A DNA stretch of 64,000 bases, taken from Mesaphorura yosii (lineage: Eukaryota > Arthropoda > Collembola > Poduromorpha > Tullbergiidae). Below the pieces are notes generated by a model. That model was not told where the DNA came from. It did no database searches and saw only the letters and a program-made list of their open reading frames with translations. The stretch spans positions 1-64,000 of the forward strand of contig WIXG01000335.1 of the NCBI GenBank assembly GCA_009869945.1, read 5' to 3'. Each line of letters opens with the position of its first letter. The stretch's first letter is position 1. Shown here in pieces: positions 23,997 through 37,000 of this stretch. Both the position numbers and the translations under genes were made by a program.

Positions 23997-25359
23997 TTAA
24001 TGATGGATGTTAGGATGGAGATACGAAGCCGACGAAGGATGATGCGAGTACATCCGTGCCAGCGGTGCAAAAGGAGAAATTGCGGGTGGGACGTTCTGAT
24101 TCTGGTGACAATCAATTCCAGGCAACAGTACAGCGGCTCCGTTGTTCGAGCTTCGCGTACTCATCAAACCATACTGACTTCCGCCACCTCCGTGGTGATT
24201 GCTCGTGCTGATTGAACTGGCGCCCTTCCGCTCGGTGGCGGAGTGCGATTTCCCGACGAGTCCGTTTCGAGTATCGTCCGGCACGCTCAGAATGTCGCCC
24301 ATGAACGAAATGTACGTGATGGCCAGACGAAGGGTCTCGATTCGTGACAATCGTTTCTCGTAAGCGAAGGTCGGGACCTAAAGATTACAATTACAAGCAA
24401 CACTCACTTGCAGTTAAGACGTTAAGAGTCTTAACTTAAGACTGATTGAATATTGAATCGAGATTTCGTCACCTTCCGCCTGAGCTTGTCAAACGCTTCG
24501 TTCAAGTTGTACATTCGTCGCCGTTCGCGTATGTTGGCAGCTCTTCGCTGTGCCAAAGTCGCGACTCGTCTTCTGGGCTTTTTGGAGGACGATTTGTGCT
24601 GTCCAGTTCTGAAAAATTATTATTTAATTTTAGACTAAACTTAAATACGAGCTGTAAACCTGTTTCTGAGAGAGAGTTGGTGATTCTAATTCGTGTCTGT
24701 GAGTCTTTAAAAGCACGAAACGCCGTAAATTCTCTTGCACAAAATCGATGTAATACAAACGAAAGAAAACTAAAGTTTTGTTTGAGTCCATGATTTTTAT
24801 TTTTGAGTTAGGCGTTGTACCTTTGGCCCCTGCCGTTCGTTGCGGGCGTAGTGTTCGCTGGCGCTCCCGTCCAAATCTCGCAAGAATGAGGAATCGCGCT
24901 CGCCTGCACTTCGTTCGCCTGATGCTGATGTAGATGTTGGTAAGCGCCAATGTTTGGCCCTCGCTGAATTCCGGGAATGAGCCCGCTATCCCACAGCGAA
25001 TTTGCTGTCAATCCTCCAAGACAATTATTCATTGACCCACTCCCTCCGAGGCCAGCGTTCATAAGCGCTGCTGGTGACTGATTCATCGCACCGGCACCGA
25101 CACCGACACTCGACGAACTGGAGCCTCGCAGCAGGGCGGCTGCGGCAGTGACGGAAGAATGCGGCTGGTGACCAGCCAAATGCTCCGAATTGTAAAACTG
25201 GCCCATTTGCAGCGCAGTCTGAAGGTGGTGGTGGTAAGCCAGTTCGTAGCCTGAAAGGGTGCTTATCGACGAATCGTCCTCACCCTCACAGGCGGTCAAG
25301 TTCCTGTTGTATGCGGTCAACGTTGTCACACTTACACTGCGATCAATCCAAGATGCCAT
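23997..25359 (-). CDS. Fer3: Fer3/FERD3L-type bHLH transcription factor
   Basis: Class II bHLH factor of the Ptf1/Fer group, which acts as a dimer with E-proteins on E-boxes in neural and gut development. The first in-frame ATG is at 25359. Exon 1 encodes about 180 residues rich in Gly, Ser, Ala and His. A 47-residue exon and the start of the last exon form the b[23 protein letters not shown] (basic region), [14 protein letters not shown] (helix 1), then [20 protein letters not shown] and [10 protein letters not shown] (loop and helix 2). The first 60 residues of this domain match Fer3/FERD3L almost residue for residue; Ptf1a and other Fer proteins differ. The domain is followed by a Ser/Gly/His-rich tail ending PNIHH. 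Length is about 350 residues, longer than vertebrate FERD3L. Confidence 0.93.
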
Positions 25360-27798
25360 GAAACGACGGGACGAAATGAAATATGGCTGCACCACTGCGC
25401 AAACTCCAATGGCTGACTTCAAGGAGTTCTCTTTCGAATATTTCTGTATCCATTCGACTTGTCGATTAAAATTAGTGGAATGCTAGAGAAATTCACCGTG
25501 AAAAGTGAAATGGAGAGAACGCAAAGAAGAACTGAGCCAACAATGGCCGTGAGCCATGGATCGCTTTCCAGAATTGAGAGAAGGCCTTTCTTGTTCGTCC
25601 TTTGTGGGTGGGCCCGTTTAGAAAAGGAGTGAGTGCTTTCTGTTGTGGGATTACGAAGAAAGAAAGCAGTCGCAGGTGCACGTAATCTGATTTCCATAAT
25701 ATTCGTACGCGTGGATGCAGCGCAACATGCTGAAATTATTGCGTCTGTTCTTATTACTTCCTGAAGTGTCATGTGTGCTGGGCTTCAACTTTGCTTTGCC
25801 TTGTCATAATTGCAGTTGCATTAGTGCAGTCAACTTTTATTAAAATGAAACAGTGGGACCGCATCAGAATCATTTGTCAACTTGAATGGAGACGATGAAA
25901 TGTGTTTATTTATAAAAAGAGAAAGCAATCCGTGTCGGATCATATTTAATAACAAAAGGGAGATCTGTCACGGTTGAATGCTTCCTTTTCAGCTGCGGCT
26001 GAGGCCTGGATCACTTTATTAACCTGATTTGTCATTTCTCCTCCTCCCCGTGCATTTCCCTTGCTGCTGTTCTGCTTGTTAATCTCTTAACGAGCTCTCA
26101 AATTGCGTAACCGTAATATTATTATTAGAAACTCCAGTTTGGGGGGTTTTGCTGCATTGGCATTAGCTTTTGCTTTATGAACGGAATAATAGAATCAATA
26201 TGATGCAAATCAGTGGAAGCCTCGATGACATATCGGACGAAGATGAGGGGAGACTCGCGATTCACGAGCGGGAAAGGGTCAGGAACCCAGTTTTGGGCTC
26301 AGCTAAGAAGATTTTAATGAAAGTTCAGAAAATTATGAATGAGTACAGTGAGACAAAACGGATATTAATTTTTCCTCACATTTTAATCAATTCCGAATCC
26401 CAGTCGTTCACAAAATCAGTTGTGCCACTGATTTGGCTCGTTCTGGGATCAGTCGCAACTCGCAAGTGCAGCTAGCATTCAATGCGGCATTCAGTTATTA
26501 GGTAAAGTCTCCCTTTAATGCAAGCATCAAGCATAAACCATGAAGAAAGAGAGTTCAGCCGGAACATCTGCTTTACGCAAGTTTCTAATTGTTAGACTGC
26601 TTCTCAGAATACTGTCCTACTCTTTGATTTAGCGAATCTTGTGTAAAAATGGTCATCATCAATTGCAAAATCTAAAATGGTTTGAAGTTCACAGTGGAAT
26701 TCCTGAATCAATGATGCTGTCAATGTACAGTTGTAATGAGAAGGTTAACTTGCAAATTCGTGAATGAGGTTATTAATTGCTCGTAAATGCTCCTTTCTTG
26801 TAATATAGCCAAACTGAATGCACGTCGTTGCTGTTCAAAGTTTAGGCAACCCGGAATTCGGAGCGTTTCATTCCTGCAGAATTATGAGGAATGTGATTCC
26901 CAGTTTCATACCGACTGGAGTATTGCTGCATGGAACGGAGACACGGCCGTTACTGGCTCTGACTCCACCCTCGAGGGTGAGAGCACAGCTTAGTCGACTG
27001 TTATTGGATGCAGTGCATTTTCCAGCTGCAAGTTGGCTGGATGGTTGAGAGAAAACTGTTAGCTCGTCTTGTTCATGATCTCCACGTTCACGATTGATTT
27101 TTCTTCGCATCTTTCCATTACTCATCTATCATCTTCTTTTACTGAGTACTTTCACTTTCACTTTAATGCACTGCCAGTCGACCAGTTTTCGATACCGATA
27201 ACGAAGCCATGGTTGACTTCTGTGCTGTCGTCGATCAGATTAATGCATAAACACAGCACCTGTGGATTAAGAACGATATCACATGCCATTATTAGTCGCT
27301 TGTTATCGGGAATCAAACGAAGCAAAGCGTACAAGTTCAAGTCCCTTCTCCCTGCGCCCCGGCATTGGCTGTATGACGAAAGCTGGTAACGCAACTACGC
27401 AGGAGCATCAGCATCTGTTTCTGTTTACGACTCCAGCCTTCGTAATTTATAATTTGTCATCCTCTCAAGTCACAATCTTTCATTCGACCATGTGATAAGG
27501 CACATTTCTTGTTCGTCATGTAGATTAAGTACACGAGATAGGTAAACCACAGTTTTGTTTTGAAAGTGCGAGTTCCCGTTGTAGTTGTAGTTCATCTGCC
27601 CTGCTAACTTGATTAAATTTGTTTAGTTGAGGTTCGTGTGCTGTCCGGACTGCTTTAGTGACATGAACTAAGGCAATTACGTAGCAGAAATTGTCAGGAT
27701 GTGAGTTGCATGATTCATAAGAGGTATACATCTGAGTCCTTACTATTTTGTGACTGGTTTGCATTTCCACAGGCAAGACTTGCAAGAACTGATCAACA
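25360..27798. other. Divergent intergenic region
   Basis: This 2.4-kb region lies between the starts of the Fer3-like and F-box genes. A minus-strand TATAAATA sits at 25914-25907. An open frame near 26194 (about 90 codons, acidic start) lacks support. The region probably holds bHLH control elements. Confidence 0.4.
25907..25914 (-). promoter_or_regulatory. Candidate TATA box upstream of the Fer3-like gene
   Basis: TATAAATA on the minus strand, about 550 nt before the ATG. It would imply a long 5' UTR, so it is only a candidate. Confidence 0.3.
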
Positions 27799-29884
27799 AT
27801 GACTGACTCGCTGTGCCCATTTCTGGAGCTTCCAGCAGAAGTTTTCGAAAAAATTATATTTTACTTGGATGGAAATGCATTGTCTAATCTTAAGAGTGCC
27901 TCAAAGAAGACAAGGGATAGAATCAAACCAATTGCTTCGTCCGCCAAAGTAAGTGTTCGTATGTCATGCACCAAATAACCAACTGAGAAGCTAGGCGTCA
28001 TGCTACTTGGCTTTATGTGCAAGGGTGAGGAATTTTGGGAAGCCGGTTGCCAGCCGTACTTAATTTGCACATCCAATTCCGTGCTGAAGAGTATCATTGC
28101 AAGCTATTTGACCGTTCTGGATGAGACGATCAGAACTAAAGCTCTGGAGGAGCTGAAATTGTTTAGAGCAAACCCGAAAATTGTTGCATCACCTCTAAGC
28201 ATCTGGCGCCCAAAAGAAATCATCGAGACATGTGTTACCTGGGAAGACGCTTTCGAGTGGCACAACAAGTACCTGGGCAAAATTTCGTACCCTCAAATGA
28301 GATTGGAGCACATGAAGGACGTGGAGCGAATCCTTAAGGACAAGTTTCAACTTTTCTACGGCCTGTCCTGGACCGAAGCAGTTGCGGAACCGGAGAAGAA
28401 GTGGCCCATGCAGTTCATTTCCACATGTGGCCCAACGCTGTACCATTTCATGGGACCAATTGAAAATTTAAAGAACCCAGACAGCATGACGTTTTATGAA
28501 AATATGACCGAGTCAAGACGCAGTACTTTGAGAATGGAACCAGCGGACATAGTTTACTCATGCAAGCTTGTGGTTCTTAATTTCCACTGGGACACTGCTA
28601 TGGTCCGGCCAATTTTAGTTCTGCAGATGCACCCGCCTGCGTTGTGGCTGTGCCCCGTGAATGAGGGACGGCCGTTGAAGATTGGTCTCCCATTTAATAA
28701 CCAGGAATATCCCACTCATGTGTGGCAGCCGAACCCGTACACCTTTTGGGGGTGAGTCATGAAGTTCCAATTTCGCATTGTATCCCTCATGTAACTGATG
28801 CAAATAATTGAATGTCTTTTCTGATTTCAGGAATCTCCTGGCCATCTTTGAGAATCCCCTGAATTTGAAAGTATACCTCATTAACATGGATTTGGCTGGA
28901 AATCTTGCCATTCACAGTCAAGTGCAGTCATTCACTTCAGTCCTAGACGGACAGCTCCCAACTATTTGGAAATCTATTCAATCAGCTGGAAGTGCGTACT
29001 GTTTTGCGCTGGGTACTGAATTGGCTTTTCCATCCGTCATTGGAAGACATCCACAGGCGAAGGTGTACGGGCGACAGCACTGCTACTACACGTTTGTCTT
29101 CACTGGTGAAACTATTTGTTTTGATGGAAGTACTTACAGAACCTTTACACCAAAGATTTATGGCGGCGACTACTTTGAGTCAATGAGAGACCCAAAGTTC
29201 GAGTACGACCATGCAACAATTCTGCTTTGGACGGAGAATATTTTTGCGTGTCCTTTTGGGTTCCACATTTGGGCCGTCAGTAACTGGAGCAGGCACATTC
29301 CCGACTTCAGCAGTGTTTCTTTGGTGGAAATCATCGACAACCACACCATCATGCTTTGTGTAAATGCGAAACGTGAAGCTCCAAGAGGTCTGGCATCAAG
29401 AATTGTGTTGGCCAAAATCATAATTGAAAATGACAAAGAAGGCGAGCGTGGTTCTGTTGAGGTCTCACTGAACATAATCAGAATTATCAGATTGGAGCCT
29501 GCACTGTTCCGAGAGTCCGCTTCCAGCAGCAAAATTACAAGATTCCATTTTGACTTTGATCGAGGAAGGCCGTATATTTTCCTGGTTGCCGAACACAAAC
29601 AAAGTTATTGGAAAAATATGCGTTTCTCAAAGTGTGCTGGAAGTGTGCAGATCCCGAAGTCCGCGTACATATCTCTGACCTTTCAGCTTATGAAGGTAAC
29701 ATTCCAAGATCTTGAAGGTGAGCTCTCGAACTCTTCGAAAATCGTGCACGATTTTGACCCTTCAGTCGCAAGTGCCGCAGCTGTGCCGGACGATGAGGAT
29801 GAAAATGGGAGGGCAGATGCGGAATTTCCGGATCAAATGCTGGAAAATTTGCTGGAGTGCTTGCGTCGCTTCGAAGAAAATTAA
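27799..29884 (+). CDS. F-box protein of unknown substrate
   Basis: Likely SCF ubiquitin-ligase substrate receptor. Three exons (27799-27948, 28024-28751, 28831-29884) join in phase to give 643 residues. The first exon carries a compact F-box: FLELPAEVFEKIIFYLDGNA followed by LSNLKSASKKTRDRI, matching the LPxEVxxxIxxxL pattern that binds Skp1. The remaining 590 residues show no WD40, LRR or kelch repeats. They contain aromatic-rich beta-like stretches and end in an acidic segment (PDDEDENGRADAEF) and an amphipathic LLECLRRFEEN. I do not recognise the C-terminal fold. F-box families expand independently in many ecdysozoans, so this may be lineage-specific. A poly(A) signal follows at 30097-30102. 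Confidence 0.8.
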
Positions 29885-30096
29885 AAAGGAGGGAAGATTT
29901 TCATTTCGCAATGCTTTTTGGGAATGGTGCCTTAATTTCGAGTGCCTAGACCCTCTACAAATTAAATGAGACTGATTTTTACATGCACAATGCTATTCTT
30001 GTTTTTCCTTACGACATGCTTATATTAGATGTTATTTTGGCAGTTCCATAAGTAAGTTATGTTATACGTTATCGCGTTACCAATTAAATGATTTTG

Positions 30097-30102
30097 AATA
30101 AA
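30097..30102 (+). terminator. Poly(A) signal of the F-box gene
   Basis: AATAAA about 215 nt after the stop codon. Confidence 0.5.
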
Positions 30103-30149
30103 GTTTGACTACCCGAAATTCGTGAGGTATTGCTATTTGCTATTGAGGT

Positions 30150-30862
30150 TCACGAAGACGAAAACGAATTTGTAAAGGCCGGAAGTGGTTTCGGCTTGGA
30201 GCAGAGGAAGGCTTGCTCCTCGTTCAACACGCACTGCTTCTTCGTCTCGTCAAAAATTCGATCCTTCGGGCAACTGCCGAAAGAAAGTACGATATTTTGG
30301 CACTTCCGGTAGCGACCAGTGATAAACTTGCAGTCTACCTGTAATGCGTTGGGCTCTGGTAAAAGCACAGAAAGTACTTGGTACAGTCATTCTTATCAGC
30401 GTAGTATCCGTTGAATCCGCAATCCACTTCTAATCATTGCAGAAAAGGAGATAAGTATTAAAATCTGTCATAATTCTAGTGTGTGATTTACCAAAGGGGC
30501 AAATGCTTTCCGGGATCCTTTCTCTGGGTAGGCACTCCCTCAGCTCCGGGTGGAACGCGAATCTCGGGGGACATTTGAGCGGAAATGCGTGGGCACGGTG
30601 ACATAGAAAGTAGTGTATGCAGTACTTGTCGCTCGGGTCTGGATATTTGGCTGTGATGCTGGAATTTATAGATTTAAGCTTCCGTTAACAATGGCTGACA
30701 CATTGCGCTAGCAGGAATTGAATTTATGGCTTACGGATCCTCGGGGCACTTGAAGAACCCTTTCTCTGTCCTTTCGATGAACTTCTTCGTTGCTACCTGG
30801 CATATTTCGAGTGTTTGTACGAACAGAAAAATTGCAACAACCACACGTCCACCCAATTTCAT
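30150..30862 (-). CDS. Secreted protein with two chitin-binding (CBM14/peritrophin-A) domains
   Basis: Small extracellular chitin-binding protein, about 169 residues. Four exons: 30862-30735, 30658-30492, 30429-30339 and 30273-30150. The start MKLGGRVVVAIFLFVQTLE is a clear signal peptide. Domain 1 runs from FKCPEDPITAKYPDPSDKYC through YFLCHRAHAFPLKCPPRFAF to CLPRERIPESIC. Domain 2 has DCGFNGYYADKNDCTKYFLC and, after the last intron, SCPKDRIFDETKKQC. Both show the six-cysteine CBM14 spacing with the aromatic residues that contact chitin. Without removing the 65-nt intron 30338-30274, domain 2 looks broken; with it the cysteine pattern is perfect. Such proteins coat cuticle or gut peritrophic matrix, supporting an ecdysozoan host. 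The specific role is unknown. Confidence 0.88.
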
Positions 30863-31194
30863 GCTATCTTTCAAGCCCACTGAGCCCAGCAATTACTTCA
30901 ACGACTAATGACTTGCTTCGGCCACCTGCCTCCTTGTCCTACACCAGTCACAGTCACATGTCACAGCAAGATTAGTAAAAACAAAACACGCCGACAAAGA
31001 AACGAAGGTAATTAAGTTTTTATTATTCACAAGTCGTTGACTGTGACGGCTCTGCCTCAAACCTTCCCGATAATGGTAGAAATACAAAAATAAAAAACTC
31101 GTGTGGAAGCTTCCTGCCTTTAATTAATTCCCGAAGTTTGTTGACTCGAATTTGTTTGCCACGCTTCACCTTGATTCAAAACAGCATCGGTAGG
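30863..31194. other. Short spacer, CBM14 promoter and p62 3' UTR
   Basis: Contains a minus-strand AATAAA at 31024-31019 that probably ends the p62 mRNA. Nothing else is seen. Confidence 0.45.
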
Positions 31195-33341
31195 TCACTT
31201 CCTCCTGTTCACCCACTGTGTGTACTTTTGATTGGCCGCTTCAAGAATGGAGTACATGTGGCCTAAAATGAAGGCAGGGTCGTGGTGGTCCCTCTTCAGC
31301 TCATCTTTCACCTTCTGAAGCTTAATTTGCTCAAACTTCTTGATCGTCTCGTGAGTCTTGACCAATTTTGCTTGCAATGCAGAAGTTGTGGGAGGGAAAC
31401 AGGACCAAAAATGCCGCAGTAATTCGGATAAGGCCACGTACGTGTTTCGGAGTTCAGTCTCCAGCTCAGTTGACAGTGCTTCTGTGTGAAAAGTGAGATA
31501 GAACATTTGTTACATAATGACACAATACAGTACTAATTTGGCTCTTACGGGCGGCGTTCTCCGAAAAGTTTAGCTTCATCATTGAGCCTCCTGGATTCAA
31601 TTCCCCAAGCATGTTCACAGCAGTGTTGGAATCAAGCACATTTGTTCTCGTTGCCCAGCGGGCCGCAATATCTCTCATTGTTTGAATTGTTAGACTGACT
31701 TGCTCCGCTGCGACTTGATCAGTTTTGTAGTCCGGAATCGGGCCATTCAGGTATCGATCGATTTTTGTCAGGTTGAGTTTTTGGAAATTTTGGGTTGTTT
31801 CGGTATCCAAATCTTCAAACTTGTCTACTTTTGGCTGAAATAATGCAAAGGAATCAATCAGTTGTTAATCCTGTTCTAAGATCCACATGTTCGGGCACTT
31901 AACAACCGGAGCTATTTACCTTTTTGAGATCACGATCATACTCGTCTGTGGAAGGTTCCGGTGCTGGTGCGTGATTTCCGTTCACAGCTGGAGCAGCCGT
32001 CTCCTCAGTCGGTGCAGCATTTTTCTTTGACTTCTTACCCCGTTCCTGAGTTGCAGATTTACTGCTTTCAGCGTCCGCAATGTTGCTGTTCCTCTCATAG
32101 GCGTTCAACAGCATAATCGAATGCTGGTTGAATCTGTCAGCAAGAAAAGGCACGTAATTCGGTCATTTGAAACCCTGATTTTTTTTCTTCGAATCATTTG
32201 AAGTCTTACCGTTTAATCATACTTCTGTGGACTCCAGTGGCAGAGTTTTTGTCTGCCTTCTCACCGGTAGCCGCCAACAATTCCTTATTGTCGTCCTGAA
32301 ATCCAGGATCTTCAAGAATATTCAATACTTCAGTGTCTTGTTGCTTCACTTTCTCCAAGGCCCTTTTCATTTCTTTATCGTCAGCTTTGGCGCAATCGGA
32401 AAACAAATCTAGCATTGTAGGCAGGCGATCACGATGAAAATAGTGAGATTGAAAGAATTTGACCCAAAATTCGGACTCCGTCATTTGAGATGGCACAGTT
32501 TCAAAATGTTTCCTGCGAACGGCTGGATATGTTTTGAAGATAGCTTCCATTACTTCCGGTGTTAAATTATACGTGATTCCATTCGATCCGTCCGTCAGAG
32601 GCTGAATTCCAGACTGTAAAGGATAAAACATAAACGTGCAGCGAATGACAGCAGAGGAAGCGCTTTAGTCCCTACCAGAAATCCGGAAGAGATGCCGATG
32701 TCTTGTTTTATAGAATTTGGCTTGTTCTGTGCTAAGTACTGCTGAGCGTGTACGGCCCAAAATTCTTCGGTAGATACAATTCCATCAGTCACAAGATCCT
32801 GGGATAAAGAGCAATTGAATTTTACCACAGCACGGGCAAATTAATCTAGCCAAATAAGTCGTACCTTATACAACTGGAACAATGTACTATTTTCACTTAG
32901 GAGTCGATTCTTCTCCAGCAATTCATTGTCGCGTCCACGGCCATATTTTGGTAGGACTTGTTTCAGGTACTCAACAACCAGTGATCTGGCTTCAATACGT
33001 TTTTGTAGACCAGCCGGATCAATGAACTGAAAGCAGAACGTGTATGTTTTTTTAGATCTCAAGCTAGTTTCGCTAACATGATCAATATCATTTATCATAG
33101 GTCTTACGTCGAATGTATATGTCGCACTACTCTCGTGCAGGATAATTTGCAATTGGGTTTTAGGTTTGCCTTCCGAAGATATCTTCTGGGATTTGATGTC
33201 AGCGTAATTATGTGAGACGCTGACAATGTCCCGATTGCCTTGAATCCAGCACAGTCTTTCGTACATCACGTAAAGTGTTCCAACATCCTTCTTGTGCTTG
33301 ACATGATTAATTTGGTACAGCACATCTTCGGACGAGGTCAT
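31195..33341 (-). CDS. GTF2H1: TFIIH subunit 1 (p62)
   Basis: Structural subunit of the TFIIH core, needed for RNA polymerase II initiation and nucleotide-excision repair. Start at 33341 ([20 protein letters not shown]). The N-terminal PH-like domain is recognised by [20 protein letters not shown]. Then [20 protein letters not shown] and the two BSD domains: the first spans [20 protein letters not shown] and the second [20 protein letters not shown], both with the BSD hallmark W/F residues. The C-terminal helical part has [10 protein letters not shown] and [18 protein letters not shown] in equivalent form. The stop is at 31197-31195. Roughly 580 residues, similar to human p62. Several introns are short and one after TYTFDV is stop-free in frame. 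Residue order matches the family throughout. Confidence 0.95.
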
Positions 33342-34076
33342 CGTGGCTCTGATCTCTGATATCACAGGTGACACAAATGCTTAATGCTTAACTAAGAGTA
33401 AAGATTTCAGCTGCTAAACAATAATAATGGCAACTCACGCGTTTGCAATTGGATGCACGAAGCACGAGGTTCGCGTTTCTTAACCTCGATTGGACTCTTA
33501 ATCAGACAGACCCTTTATCACCTTAATTTGTTCAATTTACACTTACAAAATAACTTTTACAGTGTCTGAAGTAAGTAATTAATCACTGAAAGCCTCCGAA
33601 TAACCGTAATAACTGAAATTAGTTGGCGACAATTCCTTGAACTGTGAATTCGAACTGAGCACTGAGCTGAGATGTGTTAGATTGTCGTCGGCTCTTCCGC
33701 TATTTGAAATTTCATGAAAAGCCCAACATAAAAGGTCTCTTTAAGGTGTCGAGAGATTTTGTGTACCGAGTGCCTTTTGTCTTTGTGCACCTCTCAAGCA
33801 GACATAAAGTTCATAATGCCATAAAGTCATTTTAGGATGACTTTATGGTCCCATTCTAATCTGTTTCCAAGAAAGGCTTCAAGACATTACTTTAGCGACG
33901 CATTCTGCGCCCTGACCACCTCTGTTTGATGCGGAGCTGGAGCCCCAATACCATACATGCTCAGAGTGACTTTCTTTCTTACTTAGTCTCGGGTCGCGGA
34001 CCAATTACAATTTGAAATGGAACTCAAAATTCAAAATTAATATACTACTTCACCACACTAAAGATCAAGATTCATA
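33342..34076. other. Divergent promoter region, p62 / Cys-rich gene
   Basis: A 735-bp spacer separates oppositely directed starts. No TATA box stands out next to either start; AT-rich runs precede the Cys-rich gene. Nothing else is recognisable. Confidence 0.45.
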
Positions 34077-37000
34077 ATGTCCAAACGGTGTAGCTCGTCT
34101 GGTCTTGGATCTGATGTGAAACAGGAAGCAATTCACGCAATACACTTCAGAGCAGTGAAGCCTGCAACTAATATAATGGCCCAGGAAGCACAGCCACAAG
34201 ATGCTCAAGATCTACAGAATAAAGAGAACTCATTCTCCTGTGCAGAGACGGATGACGACGACGGTTCTAAGGGACTGTTTCATGAAACAGCAAGACACGC
34301 CGTAAAACCACACGAGATGAATAAAATCCCTCTGATTACAACCCCGACATCTTCGGGAGAGAGCGGCTTATCTTCTGGGGAAGAAGAAGACAATTTTTTC
34401 GGCGATCCAGCGCCGGCTCCGATTCAAGCGATTCGACCTTTATATGAGATGGTGACAAGTGACACAGAAATCACAAGAATTTGGAGCCGTAAAATGCCGA
34501 AACCACGAATTAGTCAAAATAATCCACCAAACTAAGAAAAAGTCATGCCAGTGACAAAAACAGGCAGTTCGGAAATAAAGGTTTTTCGACTAATCGAAGT
34601 TCAACCTAATCAGCAGAATAGAAAGTCAAATTATAATGGGCTCGTGTCCGCAACTGATTGTGAGTCTGATGGCGAAGAAGTTGAACTGAGCCAAACAAAT
34701 ATGCACTCTGGCAATCCTACCAATGAACGCAATCACAACGGGATCAATTCTTACCCTATCAAGGAATTTGCAAAACAACTCGGCGAAAGTCCGTCCGTGA
34801 TACAAAAGATGATTCAGAGCATGAAGGACTTCTTTGGAATGAGTAAAACTAAGCAAGACAAGGGAAAAACTCGGCTGATCCGCATGGCAAAACGCCAGTC
34901 TGGCAAATCGTCGCTAGACAAATTCAAGACCTACTACGACGGAAATCAGAATGTTATCTTCGCACCCGACTTGAATCCAGACAGGAAGAATCTGGACCGA
35001 CAAATGTACAACGTTTTTTTCTCCGGAACAAAAGCAGAAGAAACCGAAAGTGAACGTGGGCGTTCGACCTCGGCTTCGAAAGCTTCTGTCGGTGGTAAAA
35101 GAGTGAAACAATTTCCGGCTGAAGAAGGCTGTGACGACGTGGATGAAAGTGAAGTGAATGAAGTCATCGCCGAGCTGCTTCCAAACTATCCGAACTATTC
35201 GAATGAGACGCCAAGCTCCAGACCGAGGCCAAGACCAGCGTGCAGGTCCAGAAGATGCACTTGCTCGAAACGATCCCAGCGAGGAGTTTGCATTGTGCCT
35301 GGACTCTCGTTGACTCGACGTTGTCGCCCGGTGCATTCAGCCTGCCGAAAACGTCTACTTTGTGGCGCCCGCGCGAGACCAGACGCGTGCCGAAATTCAT
35401 GCTGTTGCCACAAACACGAAGGAGACGCAGGTGACTGCGATTTCATAAAGGCGCCGAGAGGACGAAGTAGGCGAAGGCAGAGTTGTTGGCCGAAAACTGA
35501 AGTGTGCAGCATTTGCAATGCGGGCCTGAACAGATACGACCCGATTCACTACGTCGACGTGGTGCAAGTATAAGTGCGAGAACAACCTGCAACCTGCCTG
35601 TGAAGACCTGCCCTTGTTCAGAAGGCGCGACTGCAGGGACAGAAACAGGATGGACACGGCGTGCTTGAAACCTGTGCGAAGATGTCGAAAGCGCTGCTTC
35701 AGATGCCACAATTACCTGGAGAATTGCTGTTGCGTCCGGCCTCGCGAGAATTCGTACAGATGCTGTCCACCGGTTTGTCCGAAGTCATGCAAACCTGCTC
35801 CAAGATCGAGGCCAGAGTGCAGGAGGAAGAAATCCATCTGCGAAATGATGAGGGACCACGAACGCTTTTGCCAGCGAGACAACTGCGGAGAAAGTGACGT
35901 AAACAGAGGCCAGTGCCTAGATTTCCATTTTTACCATCGGAGACACCACCTGCATGACAAGCGGGATGAGCGATGTGGCCTTCCGCCGCGAAGACACCAT
36001 TGCGATCGAGATCCGACTTATCGAAAACCGGAGTGCCCGGTTCCCAGGCGCATGCGGCCACTTCCAAACTTCTGCAATCCCGTGCCAGTGCCAGTTTGTC
36101 CTCCACCCCGGGCGGACCCCACGATAAATTGCAGGCAGAGGAAATCTGATTATGACCTTTTGGAAGAGGAATTCTGCGAGACAAATTATTGTGGCCAGGG
36201 CAGAAAACAGGAAAACTGCTATTTGCAATTCTACCCAAAGCAGACTAAACCGTCGTGTGGGGCGAGGAAATGTCGTCATTTGCCTAAGAATATGGAATGC
36301 CCATGCCCCTGTCCTCGTCCGAGGTCGAAAGTAAGAATGATCGATTTACTATGTAGTCCTGAATCTTTTCAGTAATTAGTCGGTCTAACACAGCGCCTTG
36401 AACATGGGACAGAACAACTGCAGATCCAAGCCAAGATGTACGTGGACGGGTGTGGCGATACAGCAAGTGAGAGTCCGGGAGAAGCAGTGTCCCAACCCTT
36501 GCAACCAGTGCCCGCTTTGCCTACCACCGCGGTGTCCTCCGTCTCTTTGCCCGTCACGGCCGCCGTCTTGTTCTCCTGTGGTTTGCCAGATCCACCAAGA
36601 CAAGGAATGCTACCACCCCGTGACGAGGAATTATCGCTGCGATCCGCTCTTGTACTACTGCAGCACGACTCCTGATCCAAGCTCCCGTGCCCGAAAGATC
36701 TTCCCCAGCAGACCGGCAAATCCTGAATTTCTACTTAATCCACTTGCGATTGATGCGAATTGTGAAGACCTTCACGTTCTCTTTGATCGTAGTAATAATA
36801 ACGCTAAGAATATTTCGTGAACCTGTGAATTTTCATCTTCTAATTTAGGAACCGAAATCGTTGCTGCTGCTGCCGCACCGCAGCCCGAAGAAGTTGTCCT
36901 TCCAATCGAGCAACAACGGAGACGGCAAAGTGTGCGTGACAATTCCAAAGAATCTTAAACACAAAACTACAATTAAAATCAGGACAATGCCAGAATCGAA

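Noticed and set aside
26170-26475. Open frame of about 100 codons upstream of the F-box gene
   Set aside because: No recognised motif, no splice partner and no poly(A) signal in place; it looks like chance.
27270-27370. tRNA-like GTTCAAGTCC box
   Set aside because: No matching A-box or acceptor stem nearby, so it is not a tRNA gene.
30274-30345. Apparent stop in the second chitin-binding domain
   Set aside because: A 65-nt intron with GTAGAC donor and TTCGGCAG acceptor removes it and restores the exact CBM14 cysteine pattern.
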